From assembly GCA_963377175.1 (NCBI GenBank), contig CAUJNA010000455.1:22501-86500 (forward strand): a stretch of DNA of 64,000 nt. The letters run 5' to 3'. This stretch comes from Effrenium voratum. Taxonomy: Eukaryota > Sar > Dinophyceae > Suessiales > Symbiodiniaceae. The number at the start of each line of letters is the position of its first letter. Position 1 is the stretch's first letter. The notes beneath the pieces are model-generated. The model saw only the letters and a program-made list of their open reading frames with translations, was not told where the DNA came from and ran no database searches. Positions 1 to 10,465 of this stretch are shown in pieces. The position numbers were made by a program, and so were the translations under genes.

Positions 1-494
1 CCAGCCCTGCGGAAAACCAGCCCTCTACCCTTTGTTGCGTTGGATTAAAAGCGAAATAACAGGCAAACCGGAAAAAACTAGGGGTTGTTTGAGGCTCGGT
101 ACTTGTTTTTCTTGTTCTTTTGCGAGGCTGTTTCGCCAATGGGTGCTCCCTAAGGGGTCTCATCGATCCAGAATATAACAGCTGTTTAAGCTAATTGCTA
201 ATGACTTGATAAATAGGTTGTAGCCATGTGTATTACTTGGTGGTTCCCAGCCATCCCTAAGCTTTTTCGTTCCCCAGTTGGTTTAGTACAAAACTTCCAG
301 CAGGGGCCCGAAAACGGACAGCCCAAACAAGTGGCGCAACTGGCTTAATTACAGGTTTTCACAGGCTTTCCCAAGGTGGACGAAACAACTAGCAGTTTTC
401 ATTTCCAAGAAAAGAGAGCCCCTGGTTTAAGTCTGCCTGGGTCCGACCGTGAGCCCCTGGGTGCTTAAAATAAGCAAGCCCTTTTGGGCTCTTT
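1..494. other. Gene-poor stretch, nothing recognised
   Basis: Mixed-composition DNA with many stops in all frames. No repeat family, RNA gene or coding signal was recognised here. Confidence 0.5.
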
Positions 495-600
495 GGTTGG
501 GTCTTTGGACTTTAACTTTTTGGGAAGCAACGGATTTTCCACGGGACCCACAAGCAGTTAAGCGTTTTGAGGGGTCAACCGCAACCAAGAATAGCAACCA
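495..600 (+). repeat. Dispersed repeat M4, copy 1
   Basis: Starts GGTTGGGTCTTTGGACTTTA and is closely similar to 53713-53815 in the same orientation. Both copies share a TTTTTGG block and a later GGGGTCAAC segment. No terminal inverted repeats or coding capacity are obvious, so the element class is unknown. Confidence 0.5.
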
Positions 601-610
601 GCATATACTT

Positions 611-933
611 TTGGGGTTGGACCAACATGGTCCTTGCAGTGTGGGGGTTGAGTGGGTTGCGCATGTGTTTGCTTTGCTTGCTCGCTTGCTGCTTCGGTTG
701 CTCGCTTTGCTCACTTGGTTTGGGGCTGCTGCTTTGCTCCGCTGCGCTTTCTGCCCTGCTGGGCTCGTTCATTTGTTTATTAACTTGCAACCCTTTTGGT
801 TCTTGTTTGTGTCAGCCTTGGGACTGGGGGGATTGGGTGGTCTCTTCTAATCCTTCCCGAAACTCTCTTTCAAGCTAATTCGCAATAACCAACGTATTCC
901 TGGGGTTGGACAAACATGATCCTTGGAGTGTGG
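611..933 (+). repeat. Local direct repeat pair of about 35 bp
   Basis: A segment TGGGGTTGGACCAACATGGT followed by CCTTGCAGTGTGGG at about 611-645 recurs with few changes at about 900-933. The DNA between is C/T-rich low-complexity sequence with GCTT-type runs. This looks like a small diverged duplication. It is not coding as far as can be seen. Confidence 0.45.
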
Positions 934-1000
934 GCCCACATGTTTTTCAATTCTTGTTTGGCTGACCCGACATGGTCAACAGCAATCGGCTCAGGAGTCC

Positions 1001-1140
1001 AGCGTGCAGCCCGGCGCCCGAGGTCCCGCGGCCGAATCCCCCGCCGCCCCCGGCGCCGCCCCCGGCGCCCTCGCCGGTGTCGCGAAGCGTGCCGGCGAGC
1101 GCCCGGCGCATGTACAACTGGGCACCTCGCCAGGGGCAAC
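1001..1140. other. GC-rich island, possible exon fragment
   Basis: A block of strongly raised GC (runs of CCGCCGCCCCCGGCGCC type) inside T/G-rich DNA. One plus frame reads SRSVPASARRMYNWAPRQGQ near its end without a stop. Short GC-rich blocks of this kind recur through the window and resemble dinoflagellate exons or exon fragments. No domain is recognisable and no splice sites are convincing. Confidence 0.25.
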
Positions 1141-1533
1141 CAGAATTTGAGTGTGGCGCGTCTTAACATAACTCACCAAAAGGGGGTCCCCCCCCAAAAG
1201 AAAAACAAAGAACACCCATATCCTGGTGACTTTGCATCGTGGTTTGCCAGAGTTTCCTACTACGGGGGTCACTGGACAGTGTAGGATAAGGTTTGTTCTG
1301 AATGGTGCGAGCCACGCTGGGGGCTTCCAATGCATTGTACCGATTCGGGTTGCATGTCCAGATTCGGCCATGGCTTTTGACTATTTGCCCTTCCTCAAAC
1401 AATCTGCTGTGGCAGGTCGACGTCTCCGCCATCATCCCACCATCCTGTGTTGGACGCAACCAAATCGGGTTCTTGCTTGTGGGTTATAGTCAAGAGCACC
1501 ACGGAGACCATTTGTCGGAGCCCCCATTGTAGG

Positions 1534-1549
1534 ACACACACACACACAC
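1534..1549. repeat. (AC)n microsatellite
   Basis: Eight uninterrupted AC units. Confidence 0.85.
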
Positions 1550-1741
1550 GGTCACTGGTCACTCTCGGTTTTCAGTAGGCTTCAACCTAGAGAGATCCCT
1601 ACGAAACCACCAGTTGGAGCATTCCAACACACTCTTTGAGAACCGGCCCTACATCAACCCTGAACTAATCCTGAAACTCTCCCAAACCAACCCTACCAGA
1701 CTCAAGGTGAGTTGATGAATTTTGATAGGGACCTGACGAGT

Positions 1742-1877
1742 GGTTGCTGGACACAAATCTCCGCGTCCACCACCTAAGAAACCCCGGAATGATGATTCCC
1801 CTGTTTAAAAAAAAAAAAATGGTTTCCCGTGGTTCGAAGTTTTGCGAAACGGATTTCGTGCACAGTATTGCCCGCTG
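1742..1877 (+). repeat. Degenerate M3-like inverted-repeat element
   Basis: Shares the order of blocks seen in the M3 copy at 11718-11843: a GGA.....AAATC start, CACCTAAGAAACCC, GATTCCC, an A-rich centre, GTGGTTCG and GCGAAACGGATTTCG near the end. The terminal repeats are badly eroded, so membership is tentative. Confidence 0.3.
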
Positions 1878-1884
1878 TAAGGAG

Positions 1885-2039
1885 AGCTTTGCGGCCCAGC
1901 GTGCCTGCAGCCGGGAAGGTCCGCAGTCCGCCCGGCTGCGGACCTGGGCGGAGCGACAGACGAGGAGAAAAGCGGGGAAGGTGCGCCGAGCTGTGGCTGG
2001 ACAACGTCCTGGTGGGATGGACATCCATCCCTTACTGGG
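1885..2039 (+). other. GC-rich exon-like segment abutting an M1 element
   Basis: GC-rich block with a plus-strand frame ending RGEKRGRCAELWLDNVLVGW and open up to the CTAG that starts the M1 element at 2040. No known domain is recognised. The contact between coding-looking sequence and the GT-bearing end of M1 is also seen at 46679, 56125 and 57726. Confidence 0.3.
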
Positions 2040-2150
2040 CTAGGTCCCCCAGTAGTGCCCTTTTACCCTTTTTTGGGGGAGGGTTCCTCTACTAAAATAG
2101 ACTACAGAAAAAAAGGTACCTTTATTCTAACCTCTCTACTAGAGGAGGCA
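2040..2150 (+). mobile_element. M1 inverted-repeat element (introner-like), copy 1
   Basis: Begins CTAGGTCCCCCAGTAG and runs through the family blocks GTGCCCTTTTACCC, GGGGGAGGGTTCC, ACTAAAATAGACTACAG and TTATTCTAACCTCTCTACT. The right end is eroded (AGAGGAGGCAG instead of GGAGGACCTAG). It is about 110 bp and has no coding capacity. The family termini carry GT after the left CTAG and AG at the right end, which could serve as splice sites. Confidence 0.75.
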
Positions 2151-4033
2151 GTGGGGTAAGCCACCTGCCAACTGGTGCAGGTTTTGGTCACGGTAGGTTG
2201 ATTCCACTTCCATTCTTCCCAATCGTTCTGTTGAAGAAGCCGTCTCCCCCTGGTTTGCGGTGGTGGTTGTACGCAGGGTTGGGCATTCAACCCTGGTTTA
2301 AATGTGTCTAAACAACATCTTCTACCTTTTAAACACATGTTTAAACAGCTTTTGAACCTTCTCTTGCCTTTGAACATGCTTGCCTTTGACACGGTGCGAC
2401 GCCATACTTTGTCCAGCGGTCACAATTCGGTGACTTGTTTGGCCTATTCACCTGGGCCGCCAACAGGAACAAAAGGACCAGCTTCCTTGGCAGAGTCAGG
2501 ATTCTCCTTCGTGACTTCTCGGTGTATCTTTCCCATTCTGTCCAGGGATCGTTCTTTCTAGAAACTTCCGGAAGCCCAGGGAAAAGCGGCTGTTATTTTT
2601 TGAAAAGAACGATGATTGAAAAGAAATGGGGGAATCACCCCCTATAGACTCTGATTGGAGAAGATCATGTTTTGTTGACCTCTGGAATTTCAGTGTCTCA
2701 TGTTAGGGGTTGATTCCATGTCCATCCGTTGTTTTCCCCAAAAAGCCACCCCGTTTTCTTGGACGTTCGGTCGGGAAACCCGAGGCGGAGCTGCTTGCGG
2801 CCCACACGCCAGAGGCACTGGATGTGTGGGGAGGGGATGGGGGTTTTGTGGCGAACCTGAGGCAGTCAGGTACTTACTCTCCCTGAATGCGACTGCCAAA
2901 AGGCGACTTCAAATCTTCCCGTCCTGGAAGCTTCGTAAGTTGCCTCCGTTCGTGAAGTTCGGAATTTGGACTTGGGGATGCGGACTCGTTTTTTCTAACC
3001 GACGGAAGGTGCCCCCTGGGCTCCGAACTCCCACAGAAGGTTTGTGCCGTGTCACGTTGTCGCTTGTGGCACTTCCTCAGCATATACGCTCCACCTATTG
3101 GTGTATACTCCAAACACCAAATAGTAAGCAGAATGAGAAGCATGAGGATTGGGTGACGGAGTCACTTGAGCCCAGGAATTCCCCATACGAGGAACTTCCA
3201 AGCCAAATCTCGTGCAGGGTGGTCTTTATTATCCTTGGGATTTCTCTATTTTCATTGGCAGAGGGTTTCTAATTGGTAGACTGAAATGGGCCCCAGCTGA
3301 GTGTTTCCAAGATGACGGCACTGCAGCTGTTTGCCTTGGACCAGCCTGAGCAAGGGATCAGATGTTAGAGACCGAAGAGCCCACGAAGGCCCAAATTGCC
3401 CAGGAGCAAGGCCAAAACAGGCGTACTTGCCGGCTTGTGGTTGGGGTGGGGCCCAATGATCTAAGAAAGTTGCAGGAAGTGATCTTTCGCTGCAGATGTT
3501 GTCAAACTTGAATACTTAGTGAGGAGTGAAGGTAATTAACGGCAATCTTTCCCGGCTGGTTTGATCGAAACGAGCAGTCCCTCGTCTTGTGGCCGTGGCA
3601 GACACGTGAGTCAAATTCACTAATTCTGTGTTGAGCAATCACAAGCCAAGCTCCAAGGGTTTTTCTCGGGATGGTGTTCTGTCTTGAAGGCTTGTCAACA
3701 TGCATGGAGAGATTGCAAGTAGAAGCATGACATATGAGGGATCTTGTTCGATTATTTCACAACCCGAGATAGCAGAATGTGGGTTCCCATTTGCTTCGGA
3801 CGATTCTATTTTGTTCCAGTAGTTCGCTGTGAATGTAATACTTTGGCTGGCGCCTGAAGCACAAATGAAATATATATATATATATTTATATATATATACA
3901 TACAACTATGTCTGTACTGTAGCTGGTGCTTGAGACAATTGTTTCTGCGTCGGTGCGGGGGATGTGCGCCACTGACAGTTCAGCAATGAGTGACTAGTGG
4001 CTTACAGCACCCAATCGGAACCAGAGTTTTCTC
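2151..4033. other. Gene-poor stretch
   Basis: No gene recognised. Open frames here are short and overlap each other on both strands without a favoured frame. An AT microsatellite lies at 3869-3900. The rest is intron-like or intergenic T/G-rich DNA. Confidence 0.5.
3869..3900. repeat. (AT)n microsatellite
   Basis: Alternating A/T run with one interruption, ending in TATACATAC. Similar short AT runs occur at 14058, 19336, 32489, 41941, 47417, 47526 and 57240. Confidence 0.85.
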
Positions 4034-4873
4034 GTGGCGGTGGTCGGCGCTCGCTGGAGTGACAGCGCGGCGATCGGCCGAAGTTTCAGGAGGCCGATGA
4101 AGCCGACGTCGACGTTACCATCAGTTTGTGACGAGACCAAGGCGCGGGTTGACTTCCCTCAGTTTCGGCAGAATGAGGTGACCTTACAACCAGATTTCAA
4201 CAAGTGGGTTTACCGTGGCACACTTCAGTGGTCGAACGTATTCGACAAGCATGGGCTGCGGTGGAAAACATGTGAAAATACCCTCTCAAGAGCAGCTTCC
4301 TTCCAGTGTAATCGTGGAAGCGTTTCGCTTTCCTCAGGGGTCCCAATGAATTGTCGCTTTTTGGACCCTTTAAACATGGAAGCGGCCCGTTTCGAGGCGG
4401 CTTTCAGAATCCGAAACAACATCATGCAACACCTTGGTTTTAGCTACCCACTCTTCAACACACGGATTTTCCAACCTAAGACGCCTGAACATGAGCTTCT
4501 TGGACATCTCACCACAGCAGCGGCTCGTTTTGTGTTCAGCTGTCACGGCATCAAGACAAAGAACAACTTCAGGTCAACTGGTGCAGCATCTCTTGACATG
4601 TGCATACGTGCGGAACAATTTTGTTGTTGGTGTGTAGGTGTGTTGGTCCCCAGGGGGCAAATGGGTTTGTCTTGCAATAGGGGATCCCTAAATTGCTGGC
4701 TCTTCCAAAAGTTTGCCTCTGCAGACACCGGCCAACAAAGAGTGCCTTGCAAACATATACCCCAACTAATTAGCATGCATAAAATGTCACGGCCTCACAA
4801 AGGGATTTGGCTTGCGACCCATTGCATTGAAGTTTGTTGGGGGGCCTCCTTGTTTTTTTTTTTTTTCAGGTGA
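4034..4873 (+). CDS. Unrecognised 279-codon open reading frame
   Basis: The longest open frame outside the large element. It uses a GTG start in this reading; the first ATG in frame would be inside, at the MKPTSTLP segment. The product has no recognised domain, no clear signal peptide, and cysteine- and tryptophan-containing segments near the end (CIRAEQFCCWCVGVL). It runs into a poly-T tract that encodes a terminal phenylalanine run, which is atypical of a real C-terminus. Composition is moderate in GC, unlike the GC-rich exon islands. It may be chance, an old fossil, or an unspliced piece of a gene. Confidence 0.2.
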   Translation: MAVVGARWSDSAAIGRSFRRPMKPTSTLPSVCDETKARVDFPQFRQNEVTLQPDFNKWVYRGTLQWSNVFDKHGLRWKTCENTLSRAASFQCNRGSVSLSSGVPMNCRFLDPLNMEAARFEAAFRIRNNIMQHLGFSYPLFNTRIFQPKTPEHELLGHLTTAAARFVFSCHGIKTKNNFRSTGAASLDMCIRAEQFCCWCVGVLVPRGQMGLSCNRGSLNCWLFQKFASADTGQQRVPCKHIPQLISMHKMSRPHKGIWLATHCIEVCWGASLFFFFFR

Positions 4874-6084
4874 GTTGTTACCCCAGATTCCTCGCGCAGG
4901 CGACGCCGCGTTTGAAGCCCGGCGCTGAAAAAGTGCCGAGCATTGAGAGATCGAGAGTGTCCTCCCGCGTTGCTCGTGGGCCATGCGGGAGGAAGCAGGG
5001 CTGATGTAATAATAGTTTCACTTATGGCGATGTGCCCATGAACTCTGGCTTGCCCCCGAGCAACTTGGGACGCAAAGGAACCACGTGAGAGACCTTGTGG
5101 CCACCTTGGGTCAAGCAAGCACCTGCCAAGACGCCCTAAGGGACGTTTCCAGGTCGCCGGCACTTCGAGCCCGCTTCAGTTTGCCTAAGGTGCTAGGTCT
5201 TGCTTGTTGCTTTTACCGGTTTAGCGGCCGCGACTTGTTAAAGACAGGGTGTGGGGCTAGTCGAAGCCCAGATTGCGCTTCTGGCACAAGTGAGGGCGGC
5301 AGACTTGTTCCCTTTCAACCATGCATCTTGAAATCGAAAGGGGTCCCTGATGTTAGGAAACGCCCGAATGGCAAGTTGCCCTGTCGCGAGGGGAGGAAGG
5401 AGGATTCGGAATCTCAGTTGGAACCATCTCAAGAGGGAAATGATTGAGATTGATTGAGCAATTCTTCCGGCCTTGCTTGGAACATTTTTTGCTTCAAAAG
5501 TTGACGCTTGTCTGGGTGCTCAGCTGATTTCTGGCCACCACGCAGTACCTCGCTCCTTCCAGAAGCCCGGCTCAAGGACAGACAGGCCAACATGGAATCC
5601 CAAGATTCTCAGGCTCCACTATCTCAGCACAGGGAGAATTCCCCCTCAAAGTCCTTCAATCTCTTGGGTTGGGGAAAGCGGCATGTGTGGTTTAAGCTGA
5701 AGCGCCGCGTTTCTCGGGACAACTGGCAGCACCCCCCCTCCGCACTGAGCCTTGGAGATGGTTCTTGAGCCAACTCCACGCGCGCAGCATCTTTTAGCAT
5801 CTTTTGGGGACCTCACAAAGTCAATGCCCAGCAACACATGGAGATGGATCAGCCGGATGTGGACGGCGAGTGCGCATCGAACAAGCGGAAACGTTTGAGG
5901 ATACATTTTGCGTCATTTTGCACTTCACTGATTCACTGGCGAAAGGCGACACAAACGTCATTCGAACCCCTGTATCATGTTAATCGTGTATACCCAGTTC
6001 ATGGCGAGCTCTCGGGCTAGTAGCCCGAGCTCACTAGTGTGCTTTGCTTGGGAATCGATGTTAGGGTTTGCATCGATTCCCAGA
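4874..6084. other. Gene-poor stretch
   Basis: Moderately GC-rich in places (4900-5000 and 5120-5300) with overlapping short frames on both strands. One palindromic spot, CTCGGGCTAGTAGCCCGAG at 6011-6029, is a perfect 9-bp-stem inverted repeat. No domain recognised. Confidence 0.45.
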
Positions 6085-6188
6085 TGGGTGTGGCTCAAAC
6101 TTAAACAGGAGGGGTTACGCAGGTTTTGGTCCATGTTTCCACTTACCAAGGTTCCATTTTGGAATATTGGTTTTTGAGCCACAGCCAG
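6085..6188 (+). mobile_element. M2 inverted-repeat element, subfamily a, copy 1
   Basis: Left end GGGTGTGGCTCAAAC and right end TTTTTGAGCCACAGCC, an imperfect inverted pair. Internal blocks GGTCCATGTTTCCACTTACC and GGTTCCATTTTGG match the copies at 38761 and 46005. The left end provides GT and the right end CACAG, so the unit could splice as an intron. About 104 bp, no coding capacity. Confidence 0.65.
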
Positions 6189-6354
6189 ATCTTTGCAGAT
6201 GCATTCCCAGCTCTTTACCGGTCCCTTGGCTTCACCTTGGCGGTCCATGCTGTGCGCAAATGCGGCGCCGCGGGGCCGGCAGAGGCGATCCGGATTGTTT
6301 TTTCCCTTGGGAGGTGACATGCACGCTATGTACGTAGTGGACCAAATAGCCACA

Positions 6355-6490
6355 TGGTTGTGGTTGTCAAAACCGTTTTGGGATCCCATTTTGGTTGGTA
6401 GGTGAATTCACCACCCATTTTAGAACCTATTTTACTGGTTGGATTGGGCTGTTCACTGGGGGTACGATTTGGGGTTTGACCCATCGCCAC
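6355..6490 (+). mobile_element. M2 inverted-repeat element, subfamily b, copy 1
   Basis: Left end GGTTGTGGTTGTCAAAACCG and right end GGGTTTGACCCATCGCC. Internal blocks CACCCATTTTAG, CTATTTTACTGG and TGTTCACTGGGGGTACG match, in either orientation, the copies at 9226, 43190 and 49184. Confidence 0.55.
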
Positions 6491-8274
6491 ATGTCTCGAT
6501 TGTCCAGCATGGCAAACCATATGGACGTGTGCATTGTCTGACTTGTCTAAGATCCACTCCTATGTACCATGGTCTTTTTTTTTGCCGGTACGGCTGAGTG
6601 CCTGTGTGACAAGGAGACCAATCTGAAGCTTGCCCCAGCGATTTGCGGGTGCCTAGTTTGCACTTGCAAGATTGAGACGACCAGTCTGCAGGGGGACGAC
6701 CATGGGATCCTTGAAGGGATCTCTCGTCTTCTTAGGGTCTCTCGCCTTCTTAGGATGGCTCATGTTTTCCCAGACAGTGTTGTCTGGCAGCGGACCTCGA
6801 AATGCAACCTGGGGAACCTGGATCGAAGTTGTGTCTTGCTGATATTGCGCCCAGACTTGTGACATCTTCACTCTGGTGTTTGGGAGCGGCTGATCGAGTA
6901 TGTGTGTTCTTCTTTACATGAAAACAGCGTATGCGGGGAAAGGAATGGAATGGCCGGCGTGGACATCGACATGACCTGGAGCTGAAATGGAATGATGAAT
7001 GGATGAATGGATGAATGAATGGCTTATTGGGCGACTGGATGATTAGGATGGATGGATGGATCGATGGATCGACGGAGGGATGAATTGGCAGAAGAAGGGA
7101 AGGAGGGGAAGGGAAGGGAAGGGAAGGAAGGAAGGAGTTTTGCTCCCTCAAGGACGGGAGTCTCGGTTTTTGGGACTTTACAAACGCGAGATGTACGAAA
7201 GAGTTAAAAGCCTTTCGTTCAGAGCCCAGGGTTCGAGTAGAAGGCGTAGATCTGTGATTTGCAAGTCCTTTGTCGGCAACTGTCTACGCAGAGGGCTTCC
7301 TTGTTTCCCTGACCGGTCGCAGCTATTGGGGGTTCAAGACCGAGCCTTCTGTGACATGAATTTTGCTGCCGCACGGGTGTGCTGTTTTGGGGGAACCCGT
7401 TTCCCTTTTTGTTCGAATGGGGGAACGAAGGAAAACCTTCGAACACCACAAATTTTAGGGCTACCGGATTTTGAGACACACCCAGTCCAATTGTTGACCT
7501 GGCACGTGGACGAATGCCATGCCGGAACAGGAGACGGGTTCCGGGATGTTCATGTTGTGAGTTGGAGGTCGATGCCTCCACAGCTTCAAAGCCTCCGTTT
7601 GCTCAAGAATATTTTTTATTTTCCCCTGTTGGTTTTAAAGGGAATCTATCAATATTGTTTTTCCCGGGGGCGTAAGCAAATGGAAGAAAAGGTTTAACAG
7701 GGTGAGTCCACCAAAAAGGCTCACCGTGTAGGTCTCGAGCCAGAGGACGAGAGGCTGGGAACAGCCAAGTAGAGGTGGGTGGGGATGGTTGGGAATGATG
7801 AACACCAGCCGCAAACAAGCTTTGCTGTGTGCAACATCGCTTGTGACACAGTTGCTATAGTCTTCCCTCTTACGGAAGGGGGTGAATGTGCGCCCTGTGC
7901 GAGCCCAGTTGATTAACAAACCCCTGGTTGATTATCAAAGGGGGATGTCTCATTTTGGAGCACCCGGCAAATCCGGCAGCTTTCTGTTGATCCGCGATCC
8001 CTGTTCCATGTTGGAGCAGTCGCCTTGCTTCGCCGATTCGCGTAATGCGCAGAGCATGCAAACCAATGCAACGAATGCTGGTTCTGGTCAATATTCACAG
8101 CTTTGTTCAGACATGTTTGCAGTTAATACCGTCATGTCCTGGATTCGTAGCGCTAAATGGTCTACATGGAGTTAAGCTCTTATGCGCAAGGGTGCCCCCA
8201 GAGGATATTCTAGCGGAACATGGTAAGCTGTGTGGAGCTGGAATCCAGCATCCATGTTGGCACATTGTCATGAG
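6491..8274. other. Gene-poor stretch with simple repeats
   Basis: Contains the tetranucleotide and GGGAA repeats at 6989-7138. Otherwise no gene or recognisable domain. Frames such as 7056-7697 begin inside the simple repeat and are not supported. Confidence 0.45.
6989..7138. repeat. (GAAT/GGAT)n and (GGGAA)n simple repeats
   Basis: Runs of ATGGATGAATGG type units grade into GGATGGATGGATCGATGG and then a purine-only GGGAA/GGAA tract at 7093-7138. Confidence 0.8.
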
Positions 8275-8300
8275 GGTGTGTGTGTGTGTGTGTGTGTGTC
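8275..8300. repeat. (TG)n microsatellite
   Basis: About twelve TG units. The repeat is read as a cysteine/valine stretch at the start of the following open frame, which argues against that frame using this upstream start. Confidence 0.85.
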
Positions 8301-8783
8301 AGCAAGGCGTTCTGCGTCCCGAACATGTTTAGCTTCATGTTGCTTTGGCTTCAACCTGACCTTCAGGGGCCCCGTTTCGTTTTGCCACATCGCCAGAACT
8401 TCTCCAGACATTCTGGCTTTGAATCGTCAAACTTCTGTCCAGTACTTTTCATGCAAGGTGGTCGTGCATTGTTGGATGAAAGCACACATGTCTGCGTGTT
8501 TGCGCTTCTATCCTCAGAGCTGTTCATGGTGAGTGTGGTCACCCAGGAGCAAAATGCGCAACTGGCGCAGCACCTAGCCTACTTGTCCGATCCAGCCGGC
8601 TCATTGCTCATCACTGTCAGGCGGTCAGGTCACCGAGAATTGAACACCGGAGCGATTGCTATTTGGCGAGGGTTCTACGTTTTGGACGCGCTGTCATTCG
8701 GCAAACGTTTGTCTCTTACTCGAGGATCCTTAACCTCGTTTGCGGAAGAACAACTTACCCAGAAGTATGCAGATTGCGGGTAG
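8280..8783 (+). CDS. Unrecognised protein-like open frame
   Basis: Open for 167 codons. The first residues come from the TG microsatellite and are unlikely to be real. From about 8340 the translation has a balanced, protein-like composition (for example QNFSRHSGFESSNFCPVLFM, then VVTQEQNAQLAQHLAYLSDP). I do not recognise a family. It could be an internal exon or a remnant of an old retroelement. No convincing splice sites or conserved motif were found, and the flanks are noncoding. Confidence 0.25.
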   Translation: MCVCVCVSKAFCVPNMFSFMLLWLQPDLQGPRFVLPHRQNFSRHSGFESSNFCPVLFMQGGRALLDESTHVCVFALLSSELFMVSVVTQEQNAQLAQHLAYLSDPAGSLLITVRRSGHRELNTGAIAIWRGFYVLDALSFGKRLSLTRGSLTSFAEEQLTQKYADCG

Positions 8784-9225
8784 TTAGGGTTTGGGGCTGC
8801 ATTGGCTTTCCAATCTCAACCGACGCTTGAACCTCTGTTTGTCCCCGCGTGACGGCTGGCGCTTGTGGAGCCAGTTGCAAGAGTGGACATTGCCAAGTTT
8901 GGGAGATCTATCGTTCCGCTGGCACCGCTGATTCTCAGGCAAGATACGAAGAGAAACGTTTCCCCATCAGTGGTGGTTGTTATTCCGCTTAAATTATTAA
9001 ATGTGCATTGCCGTATCAAACCCTTGCTTTTGATATGTCAACATCTATACATGCTTGCTTGAGCGTCAGCTGAGTTTAAGCCGCAGCACTTCACATATCA
9101 TACGAGCACCACTACCCTGGCTGGGCCCCGGTTCTGAGCGGAGGATGCCGTCAACATTACAAGTAACGGACAGGGACAAACCAGTGACTGCAATGTTGTG
9201 TGGCTGGCTCAAGCAAGTTCAATAT

Positions 9226-9339
9226 GGCTATGGGTCAAAACCCCGTACCCCCAGTGAACATCCCCATCCCCACTAAAATAGACTAACATGGGTGGTGCAC
9301 CTACCCCAAAATGGTACCATTGGTGTTGACCCACGGCCA
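9226..9339 (-). mobile_element. M2 inverted-repeat element, subfamily b, copy 2 (reverse)
   Basis: Ends GGCTATGGGTCAAAACC and GTTGACCCACGGCC are complementary. Its reverse complement aligns block by block with 49184-49282 (CACCCATGT, CTATTTT, GTTCAC, GGGTTTTGA). About 114 bp, no coding capacity. Confidence 0.65.
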
Positions 9340-9575
9340 TATGATCAAAATTGCATTGTGGGTGGTTCAATAATCCCTGCAATGTGACATGCTTGTTTTT
9401 GGTGGGCTGGTTGAGGAACATTCTGTATTTCCCATGTGTTGCAGTTGGTTGACAAGAAAACATCTCGCACTTTAACATGCTTTCTGTGGAATGATTGAAG
9501 GACATCGGCACACCTCGTCATTTGAAATGTCGTGGGTTGATGAAGGAACATGAAGACCGAGAATCATACGTAGCT

Positions 9576-9712
9576 CCCCGTCTCTCCCTCTCCCTCTCCC
9601 TATTTCTCTTTCTCTTTCTTTGTCTCTTTCTCTTTTGTGTCTCTTTCTTTTTCTCTTGGTCCTTCTTTCCCATTCTTTTTCTCTTTCTCTTTCTCTCTCG
9701 CTGTCTCTATGC
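9576..9712. repeat. (CTTTCT)n-like polypyrimidine tract
   Basis: About 135 bp almost purely C and T with CTCTCC and TTTCTC units, interrupted by single G residues. Confidence 0.85.
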
Positions 9713-10316
9713 ACACCTCGCAATCGCCCGGCATTCGTTTTCGCCAGGATCCCGGGCTTGCAGCAGGCGCCTTCTCAGTTGGTGTTGGCTTGGGGCTGGG
9801 TGTCTTTACGGACCCGACAAACCAATCCTGGAAAAGGCACCTAACACATTTTCACGATTGAACTAAATGAGCCTGATTGGGGAGGTGTTGTGGGGCTCCT
9901 GGTTTCTTGGAACATACACCAAGGATTATTGTTGCAATCGTTGCAAAGCATTGTCAGATATGATGTTGGAAAAAACCGCGTGGCACGAGCCATCAGCGTG
10001 CGGTTCGGAAGCCTTTTGGATCTCCGAAGACCCTCGTTTATGCAACCAGGGATCGCTCCAGGTAGCTCCTAAAAAGAGGAGTCCTAAAAAGCAACGACGT
10101 GTCAGGTTGTCATAAGCTTGTTGCCCCCGTTTCGGAACCCCAAAAGTTGACATGTTTTGTGCCGCTCAACGGGAGTCCCAGATTGGGCGTACTTTTTGGC
10201 CACTGCCCGCCTGCAATCTGCTGGAAAACGAGCTGTCGACTGAGTGCTGGCGCAATGGGAGGATGTCGCGACAGTAGACCACAAGGGACCCAAACCCAAT
10301 GGACCTGGCAATCTCC

Positions 10317-10465
10317 TCTAAATTGAAGTTGACGAGGCGAGCAGTGCCCTTTCTCACCCCTTTTTTGGGGGAGGGTTCCCCTGCTCAAATAGACTACAGA
10401 AAAAAGGGTACCCTTATTCTAACCTGTCTACTGGAGGACCTAGTCTAAATTGAATTTGACAAGGG
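10317..10465 (+). mobile_element. M1 element copy 2 with flanking direct repeats
   Basis: The M1 body runs from GCAGTGCCCTTTCTCACCCC (10341) to CTACTGGAGGACCTAG (10443). The left terminus is truncated. It is flanked by near-identical direct repeats TCTAAATTGAAGTTGACGAGG (10317) and TCTAAATTGAATTTGACAAGG (10444). The repeats may be a long target duplication or the result of a recombination event that replaced the left end. Confidence 0.65.

Larger units (their letters stand above)
8784..10316. other. Gene-poor stretch with an M2 copy and a polypyrimidine tract
   Basis: Apart from the M2 element at 9226-9339 and the CT-rich tract at 9576-9712, nothing is recognised. Lys/Arg/Glu-rich frames on the minus strand across the tract are low-complexity artefacts. 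Confidence 0.5.

Noticed and set aside
6750..7151. Minus-strand frame rich in Ser/Pro/Ile/His
   Set aside because: Derived from the GGAT and GGGAA simple repeats.
9472..9723. Arg/Glu/Lys-rich minus-strand frame resembling an SR-type protein
   Set aside because: It is the reverse of the polypyrimidine tract and has no flanking domain.
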